A DNA stretch of 38,081 nt from Kamptonema sp. UHCC 0994. Lineage in GTDB: Bacteria; Cyanobacteriota; Cyanobacteriia; Cyanobacteriales; Microcoleaceae. Under the pieces are notes generated by a model. That model was given only the letters and a program-made list of their open reading frames with translations, had not been told where the DNA came from and searched no databases. This document shows, in pieces, positions 32,726 to 38,081 of this stretch (positions within the stretch are counted from its first letter, which is position 1; every line of letters begins with the position of its first letter). The position numbers and the translations under genes are program-made. The stretch is taken from the NCBI RefSeq assembly GCF_029167235.1, contig NZ_JARFTR010000019.1, positions 1 to 38,081 on the forward strand, read 5' to 3'.

Positions 32726-33562
32726 ATGGTTAATCTTCGCGAGGGAATTAAGATTTTTCAGTGTAGTCCAAAGGATAACAGTGAAATTCCGAGAGTGTGG
32801 CTAAGTTCTGGTACGATCGCAGCAAGGGAAATTCTGCCAGAAAGTGCTGGTTATTGCGATGGTGCTTTTGTGCCTAAAGAGCCTTGGAGAGAACCAACTG
32901 CACAGGAGTTGGCACTGCTCTGGACAGAGGAACCACCGCCGAATTATGCTGGTGTAGGAATTGTACGTTTGCCAACAGAAGTGTTAGCTTCATTTGCAGA
33001 ACAAGGTATTAGTAAGATCGCAACTAAAGAAGAATTAAAGGCTTTTGGCATCCGCGACAAGTGCCAGGAAGCTCTAACTAAGATTATCGACTATTTTGCT
33101 CCCTTATGTCTCTCCAGTTGTCCGCCTGCTATTAATGGTATTGGTGGAATGCCGTCGGGATTAGCTACGTCAACAATTGATAAAAATCGCGGCTGCCATA
33201 ATGGTTTGCATACTGATAATTGGGATAAATTACCGTTGAATCGCAAGTACGAAGCAACTAATCGTATTTGTGTTAATTTGGGTCTTGAAGACCGTTATTT
33301 TTTATTTATTAATCTCCCAGAAATGACTTTATTTGAGATGTTGGGAGGTGGCGAGGAGGGAATTAAACAAAATTGGATGCGATCGGCGAATGAGGAATTT
33401 ATGAGGCGCTATCCAGAATATCCTGTGGTGAAGCTGAGAATAGCGCCAGGCGAGGCTTACATTGCGCCTACGGAGAATATGATTCACGATGCTACTACTG
33501 CGGATAAGAAGCATTTGGATATTAAGGTGATGATGCGCGGTTATTATAGGATTCCGGCATGA
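32726..33562 (+). CDS. Putative Fe(II)/2-oxoglutarate-type oxygenase
   Basis: The family was not recognised with certainty, but the 278 residues show an iron facial-triad pattern: H162 and D164 in GLHTDNWD, and a distal H254 in ENMIHDATT, followed by R271 (VMMRGYYR), where 2-oxoglutarate-binding Arg often lies. The region between (RYFLFINLPEMTLFEML) looks like jelly-roll strands. That would make it a hydroxylase or related oxidative enzyme; the substrate is unknown. The stop overlaps the start of the TPR-sulfotransferase (ATGA at 33559-33562), so the two are translationally coupled and probably act on one pathway. ATG at 32726. Confidence 0.65.
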   Translation: MVNLREGIKIFQCSPKDNSEIPRVWLSSGTIAAREILPESAGYCDGAFVPKEPWREPTAQELALLWTEEPPPNYAGVGIVRLPTEVLASFAEQGISKIATKEELKAFGIRDKCQEALTKIIDYFAPLCLSSCPPAINGIGGMPSGLATSTIDKNRGCHNGLHTDNWDKLPLNRKYEATNRICVNLGLEDRYFLFINLPEMTLFEMLGGGEEGIKQNWMRSANEEFMRRYPEYPVVKLRIAPGEAYIAPTENMIHDATTADKKHLDIKVMMRGYYRIPA

Positions 33563-34755
33563 ATTTGGACTATTGTGCTTTGGGAGATGCGCTGAAGTTA
33601 GAGGGAAAATTAGAGGAGGCGATCGCGCATTACCGAAAGGCGGTTGAAGTAAACCCTGATTCGCCTTTAGCTTACCACAATTTGGGGAAAGCGCTACAAC
33701 AAAATGGTCAATTAGAAGAGGCGATCGCAGCTCAGCAAAAGGCGATTATTCTACAACCCAATTTTACACTTGCTTACTTTCCTTTACGGTATGTACCACT
33801 TCCCAATAATTCTAGTTTAATTGACGATCTAGTTAGTCTTTATCGCCAAGTTATTGAGATTTTACCTAACTTTCCTTTAGTTTATGTTAATTTGGCAGCA
33901 GCGCTGACGAAACAAGGGAAAATTGAGGAGGCGATCGCTACTTATAAAACTGCTGTTTACAAGCAAACTTTAGCATCTAATCCAGAACTCGCGCAAGTAA
34001 ATTGTGATTTTGAGAAGTTGCGAAAACCAGATTTTATTATCATCGGTTCTCCTAGATGTGGCACTACTTCTCTTTACAGATATATAACTGCTCATCCTCA
34101 GATTTTAGCGCCTGCCGAGAAAGAAATCTGTTTTTTTTCAGAGCATTTTCATCGGGGAATGGCTTGGTATGATGCTCATTTTTTTCCAAAAATAGATACG
34201 CATAAGTTGTTGACAGGCGAGGCGACTCCTACTTATTTGAATTACCCGCTGGCGGCTCAAAGGTTGCACCAATTTTTACCGCAAGTTAAGCTAATTCTGA
34301 TCCTGAGAAATCCTGTAGCCAGAGTTTTTTCTCATTATCAAATGTGGGTGAGGCGGGGAACGGAAAAGCGATCTTTTGAAGAGGCGATGAACGTTGAAAT
34401 AGAAGTGCTAGCAAATGCCAATGAAATGGATTTAGAAAATGCAATGTACTGGAAGCAGTGCGAGTACATTGATAAGAGTCTTTATGTTTATAGTATCAGA
34501 CGGTGGATGAGGCTTTTTCCCAAAGAGCAGTTCTTAATTTTGCGGAGTGAAGATTTTTATGCTAATCCGGCTATTGCACTTCAACAGGTTTTTGCATTTT
34601 TAGGTTTGCCAGATTATCAACTTGCTGATTACGAGAAGTATAATGCTGGGGTTTATCAGCCACCGATTGATGCTATTCATGGGCGATTGAGTGAGTTTTT
34701 TCAACCGTATAATCACAAGTTAGAAGAGGAATTGAGTATAAAATTTTACTGGTAA
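33559..34755 (+). CDS. TPR-sulfotransferase
   Basis: The 398-residue protein has TPR repeats (about 1-140, e.g. LGDALKLEGKLEEAIAHYRK and NLGKALQQNGQLEEAIAAQQK) joined to a sulfotransferase domain. The 5'-phosphosulfate loop is IIGSPRCGTTSLYRYI (about 158-173), and the 3'-phosphate motif is LRNPVARVFSHYQM (about 250-263), both used for binding PAPS. It therefore probably transfers sulfate from PAPS to a sugar, lipid or protein; the TPR part may hold the acceptor. The ATG overlaps the stop of the preceding oxygenase gene. No membrane segment or signal peptide is seen. Confidence 0.9.
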   Translation: MNLDYCALGDALKLEGKLEEAIAHYRKAVEVNPDSPLAYHNLGKALQQNGQLEEAIAAQQKAIILQPNFTLAYFPLRYVPLPNNSSLIDDLVSLYRQVIEILPNFPLVYVNLAAALTKQGKIEEAIATYKTAVYKQTLASNPELAQVNCDFEKLRKPDFIIIGSPRCGTTSLYRYITAHPQILAPAEKEICFFSEHFHRGMAWYDAHFFPKIDTHKLLTGEATPTYLNYPLAAQRLHQFLPQVKLILILRNPVARVFSHYQMWVRRGTEKRSFEEAMNVEIEVLANANEMDLENAMYWKQCEYIDKSLYVYSIRRWMRLFPKEQFLILRSEDFYANPAIALQQVFAFLGLPDYQLADYEKYNAGVYQPPIDAIHGRLSEFFQPYNHKLEEELSIKFYW

Positions 34756-34823
34756 GTTGCGTTTTCTATAAGTTTTGTAGTAAGCTAGTAAGTAAATGGA
34801 TATAATTAAACGTAAGGTGGGCG

Positions 34824-34841
34824 ATCGCTGCAAACAGCGAT
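34824..34841. repeat. Hairpin after the sulfotransferase gene
   Basis: A perfect 7-bp stem ATCGCTG / CAGCGAT with a CAAA loop, built around a HIP1 octamer, lies 69 bases after the sulfotransferase stop. There is no long T tract, so a terminator role is weak. Confidence 0.5.
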
Positions 34842-34910
34842 ATTTCTCATAGGCTAAAATGATTGTTGGCGATCGCCATCCTTACTTAGTATGCTAATCG
34901 ATTGGGAAAA

Positions 34911-35099
34911 ATGACTACTAAAGACCTACTGCTCCAAGAAATTGACCAAGTACCAGAGCATATATTAGAAGAGGTACTTGACTTTGTGCGTTCCCTAAAG
35001 GCTAAGCCACAACCAGAAATAGACCCAAAAGTATGGCAGGCATATCTAGATTCGGAACGCGAAAGAGAGGAGGTTTATCGCCGTCTTGCTAATTCCTAA
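34911..35099 (+). CDS. Putative antitoxin (DUF2281-like)
   Basis: The 62-residue product begins MTTKDLLLQEIDQVPEHILE and has the pattern LDFVRSLKAK, followed by DPKVWQAYLDSEREREEVYR. Small helical proteins like this are partners of Doc or VapC-type toxins in cyanobacteria. The ATG at 34911 is used; the frame also opens at TTG 34902. The Doc-like toxin gene starts 16 bases after its stop, the usual antitoxin-toxin order. The toxin copy is damaged, so this antitoxin may be an orphan. Confidence 0.75.
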   Translation: MTTKDLLLQEIDQVPEHILEEVLDFVRSLKAKPQPEIDPKVWQAYLDSEREREEVYRRLANS

Positions 35100-35115
35100 T
35101 TTTCTAAACAAAAGC

Positions 35116-35451
35116 ATGGTTTTAATTATCCATGCCAGACAAATTGAAAAATTTGGTGGGAGTCAGGGTATTAGGGATGAAGGCTTGCTGGAGTCTGCTT
35201 TAGCTCAACCACAATCAACTTTCGGTGGTGAGTTGCTGCATCCAACAATTCAGGATCAAGCTGCTGCTTATTTCTACCATTTAGCGATGAATCATCCTTT
35301 TATTGATGGCAATAAACGGACTGCTTACTTTGACTGCGATCGCAAAGTAGTTGACACGCACAGAAACCGGGTTTCTCAGACAAATATTCGATTCTCTACG
35401 GAGATTCTACTCAGAAACCCGGTTTCTAATCTCATCGCGCGTAATTTCTGA
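35116..35451 (+). pseudogene. Doc/Fic-type death-on-curing toxin, 3' end replaced by repeat DNA
   Basis: From ATG 35116 the product begins MVLIIHARQIEKFGGSQGIR and continues as a normal Doc-family toxin, with QDQAAAYFYHLAMNHPFIDG and the Fic motif HPFIDGNKR intact. Active Doc modifies EF-Tu. After KRTAYF the sequence leaves the family: the remaining about 40 residues are encoded by HIP1-containing DNA and an inverted AGAAACC-type repeat, so the C-terminal helices are missing. It is probably an inactive remnant, although a folded truncated product cannot be excluded. It follows the antitoxin-like gene by 16 bases. Confidence 0.8.
35362..35427. repeat. Inverted AGAAACCGGGTTTCT repeat in the Doc remnant
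   Basis: AGAAACCGGGTTTCT (35362-35376) and its reverse complement AGAAACCCGGTTTCT (35413-35427) flank 36 bases. Each copy is itself nearly palindromic, so the region can form nested hairpins. This looks like a dispersed cyanobacterial repeat that replaced the end of the toxin gene. Confidence 0.85.
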
Positions 35452-35461
35452 AAAAACTTAC

Positions 35462-38008
35462 TCACCTTTGCCCAACTTTGTCACTCATTTGCCAAATTTG
35501 AATAGAATTATCTTTACCTACGCTAACAAGAATTTGCCCGTCGCGACTGAAGGCGATCGCACCCATCCCTTCCATTGAGTGCATTAGTTTCCCGGTACGT
35601 AGATTCCATAGTTTGAGAGTGCGATCGCTACTGCTACTAGCCAAAGTTTGTCCGTCGGGACTAATCGCGATCGCCTCTATCCCCGCAGAATGTCCGTCTA
35701 GGGTATAAAGCGCTTGTCGCTTCCGCAAATCCCAGACTTGGATGCGAGAATTTCCAGACATCGCGTGGGCGAGAGTCCACCCATCCCGACTAATAGCGAT
35801 CGCCTTAATTCCGCCTCCCGCCACCGCTGGAACCGCAAGGGTACTGCGAAGTGCCCCCGTCACCACATCCCATAGCTTGATCTCGCTAGGCCCGCCGCTG
35901 CTGGCGAAAACCCGCCCTTGAGAAGCGATCGCCATCGGGTTAAATCCATCGAGACTATACAGGAGTTTTCCAGTAGTAACATCCCACAAATTAATCCCCT
36001 TATTGTGACTGCAACTAATCGCAGTTTTGTTATCTGAACTAAAACCAACTGCATTAATCCACCCCCCTGTATGGGATAGATTTCGTCGGATTTCCCCAGT
36101 AGAAATATCCCACAAAATCGCGCTACCATCGCCACTACCGCTCATCAAAGTTTGCCCATCTGGACTAATAGCTACAGACCAAACATTACCTTCATGGCCC
36201 GATAAGGTATTTAATATTTCTCCTGTTTCCAGATTCCAAAGTTTAATTTCCTGTTTACCGCTGGCGGCTAAAGTTTTACCATCTGGGCTAATTGCGACAG
36301 AGAAAATTGGGTTTTTGCTACCAGGTAAAATGCGGACTAATTTAGGCGCGATATCAGTTTCATTGTCCTTAGTATCCGGTTTATCTTGAGGCTTAGTATC
36401 CGGTTTATCTTGAGGCTTAGTATCTGGTTTATCTTGAGGCTTAGTATCTGGTTTATCTTGAGGTTTAGTCTCTGGTTGAGCTTGAAGTTTAGTATCTGGC
36501 CGATCTTGAGGCTTATTATCAGCAGTATTTTGACCGCTAGCATAGCCATTGCTAGCTAAAAATTGGCGTAATTGTCCAAAAAATTGAGCGCGATCGCTAC
36601 CTTGATAAATCTTCTCAACCAATTGCCAGCCTTCCGCTTCTTGACCGAGAACGTACTTACTAGCTAGGTAAGCTGCTAACACACCTTTTATATCTTGATT
36701 ATTGCTTTGACGAGTGCTACTTTCTACCCAAAGTTCAGAGGCATTAGTGTAAACTTGTACGGGATATTGTTTAGTAACATCTAACATCTTACCTTGACGA
36801 TATTGCCAGATTTGCAAAGGCAATCGAGAATCAGTATAATTAGCAAATACTTCTCTGAATCTTCCATCTTGACTTTTAAATTCTAAGATATTGTCTCGAT
36901 CTAAATCCTCAAGTTCATAATTGACATTCCCCCAAGAATGTTGAGTAAGTGTATATTTCTTAGGTATTGTTTCGTAGCGATAAATATAGGAATAATTGTT
37001 GCGGATGCTATCACCGCTGCTTTTAGCGGACACCAAATCTATTAATACTTCTGGTTCCCCATCGCCATCTAAATCTCGCACTCGTAGAGATAATAAAAGC
37101 CCCTTTGATATTTCCTCTGTTGCTTTTTGATCTATGTTACCTGCAAGCGATCGCGTCGGTACGAGTACAGGTTCATCAAGCAATATTTGACCTTCCCTGC
37201 TAATTTTTATCCGCAAGTTTTTACCATCTTCACCTTGTTGCTGATAAGAAAATTCTGCCCTAACTTTACCAAATTCTGATATCTCTGTTTTAGTTGGTTG
37301 AATATCTGCGGGAACTTGGGCAATATATTGAGAAGGAACTAAAGCCGATTGACCAGATTTAGACACAGCTTGGCAAAGAAATGCAGCTACTTCTGCCCGA
37401 CTTACATCTTGATTTGGTTTAAGTTGTCTGACATTGGGATAATTAACAACAAGCTGTTTTTCAGCAGCAGCCGCGATCGCATTTTTTGCCAAATCGGGAA
37501 TGTCGGCCGCATCATCAAAAGTCGCCTTCAAAATGTCAGCCACCGGTTGCGTCGGGGAATACCTTAAACCGCTACTTAAAGATACCACCACTTGCCAGCG
37601 AGGAATATTAAGAGTAGGATTAAAAATACTACCATTGTAGCTAGAAATAAATCCCGTCTGATATGCTTCCATTATCGACTTGTAAGCCCAATAATCAGTA
37701 GGAAGATCCACAAAAATCATGGCATCTCGAACTGGCTTAGCATTGGGAAAAGCCCTGCGGACAATGGCAGCAAATTCGGCGCGGGAAACGGGGCGATTTG
37801 GGCGAAAAGTTCCGTCTTCGTAATAGCCACTAATAATTTTTTTCTCAGCCAAATCTTCAATACAAGCTTGGGCCCAATGGTTTTGAACATCTTTAAACCT
37901 AGCTTGAGCAAATGCAGGTGCTATCCTACTATTAAGAAGCAGCCCGTTTGCTAATATCATACCCAAGGCTAAGGCTGTTACAGTTGGCGATTTATGCGAT
38001 TTAATCAT
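35462..38008 (-). CDS. SLH-domain and WD40-repeat surface protein
   Basis: The 848-residue protein starts with a signal peptide (about 1-34, ending APAFA-QA) and has three SLH domains (about 37-220; e.g. FKDVQNHWAQACIEDLAEKKI), which bind cell-wall polymers in cyanobacterial surface proteins. A middle domain (about 240-500) has an acidic, FG-GAP-like motif (VRDLDGDGEPEVLID). A Lys/Pro/Gln/Asp-rich linker of tandem PQDKPDTK units follows (about 500-547). The C-terminus is a WD40 propeller of seven recognisable blades (e.g. VAISPDGQTLMSGSGDGS and LKLWNLRTGKL). It is likely anchored at the envelope and uses the propeller to bind a partner. ATG at 38008. No operon partner is visible in the window. 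Confidence 0.93.
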   Translation of the reverse strand: MIKSHKSPTVTALALGMILANGLLLNSRIAPAFAQARFKDVQNHWAQACIEDLAEKKIISGYYEDGTFRPNRPVSRAEFAAIVRRAFPNAKPVRDAMIFVDLPTDYWAYKSIMEAYQTGFISSYNGSIFNPTLNIPRWQVVVSLSSGLRYSPTQPVADILKATFDDAADIPDLAKNAIAAAAEKQLVVNYPNVRQLKPNQDVSRAEVAAFLCQAVSKSGQSALVPSQYIAQVPADIQPTKTEISEFGKVRAEFSYQQQGEDGKNLRIKISREGQILLDEPVLVPTRSLAGNIDQKATEEISKGLLLSLRVRDLDGDGEPEVLIDLVSAKSSGDSIRNNYSYIYRYETIPKKYTLTQHSWGNVNYELEDLDRDNILEFKSQDGRFREVFANYTDSRLPLQIWQYRQGKMLDVTKQYPVQVYTNASELWVESSTRQSNNQDIKGVLAAYLASKYVLGQEAEGWQLVEKIYQGSDRAQFFGQLRQFLASNGYASGQNTADNKPQDRPDTKLQAQPETKPQDKPDTKPQDKPDTKPQDKPDTKPQDKPDTKDNETDIAPKLVRILPGSKNPIFSVAISPDGKTLAASGKQEIKLWNLETGEILNTLSGHEGNVWSVAISPDGQTLMSGSGDGSAILWDISTGEIRRNLSHTGGWINAVGFSSDNKTAISCSHNKGINLWDVTTGKLLYSLDGFNPMAIASQGRVFASSGGPSEIKLWDVVTGALRSTLAVPAVAGGGIKAIAISRDGWTLAHAMSGNSRIQVWDLRKRQALYTLDGHSAGIEAIAISPDGQTLASSSSDRTLKLWNLRTGKLMHSMEGMGAIAFSRDGQILVSVGKDNSIQIWQMSDKVGQR
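36369..36512. repeat. 24-bp in-frame tandem repeat in the SLH-WD40 gene
   Basis: Six consecutive 24-base units (plus-strand form TTAGTATCCGGTTTATCTTG plus AGGC) encode PQDKPDTK-type octapeptides. The first four are nearly identical and the last two diverged. The unit keeps the frame, so linker length may vary between strains. Confidence 0.95.
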
Positions 38009-38053
38009 ACAAAAACTCCTCTACTCACACAGATATTATGACAGATTCCGTAA

Positions 38054-38070
38054 CGCCGCCCTCTGGGCGG
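38054..38070. repeat. Short hairpin at the window end
   Basis: CCGCCC TCT GGGCGG forms a perfect 6-bp stem upstream of the SLH-WD40 gene. It resembles a dispersed repeat; the window ends too soon to tell its context. Confidence 0.5.
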
Positions 38071-38081
38071 TACAGGAACCG

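Overview
This window looks like chromosomal DNA of a cyanobacterium, most likely a filamentous non-model one. The signs are a complete kaiABC circadian clock locus, the phycobilisome core gene apcF, a glnA promoter with a textbook NtcA site, the clpR-clpP3 pair, a Ycf20-like gene, very frequent HIP1 octamers (GCGATCGC) and many heptameric tandem repeats between genes. Lineage is inferred from these features only.

Layout. 1-3125: kaiC, kaiB and kaiA on the minus strand (transcribed kaiA-kaiB-kaiC). 3536-6946: a divergent hybrid histidine kinase that ends in three degenerate receiver domains. 7174-9822 (minus): a membrane glycosyltransferase of the ArnT/PMT type and a small anchored protein. 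9897-10229: a Ycf20/DUF565 protein. 10772-16246: a giant secreted protein (DUF4347, beta-helix with a Gly-rich insert, eight SdrD-like B repeats, RTX repeats), separated from convergent glmS by a perfect 51-bp palindrome. 18578-20813: a retron-type reverse transcriptase followed by an Anbu-type proteasome homologue. 20909-22484 (minus): a membrane protein and tlyA. 23235-26860: apcF, glnA, thrB. 26861-28000: hairpin and MITE-like repeats around a Uma2-family gene. 28000-29235: a VWA-domain protein. 29608-31659: clpR, clpP3 and a J-domain protein. 31997-34755: a protein ending in four Cys-Thr-His units, a putative Fe(II)/2-oxoglutarate oxygenase and a TPR-sulfotransferase, the last two with overlapping stop and start. 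34911-35451: an antitoxin-like gene and a Doc/Fic toxin gene truncated by repeat DNA. 35462-38008 (minus): an SLH-WD40 surface protein.

Most genes are housekeeping or typical cyanobacterial. Three candidates deserve most attention as less described systems. The first is the retron-type RT with a long coiled-coil extension, a hairpin-rich upstream region and a neighbouring Anbu protease gene. The second is the oxygenase/TPR-sulfotransferase pair with its Cys-Thr-His-tailed neighbour. The third is the clock-adjacent kinase with three pseudo-receivers.

A theme running through the window is repeat DNA invading genes. Short cyanobacterial repeats sit in frame inside the hybrid kinase, the glycosyltransferase, glmS and thrB, and they cut off the end of the Doc toxin. 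The kinase and glycosyltransferase copies look like the same element read in different frames.
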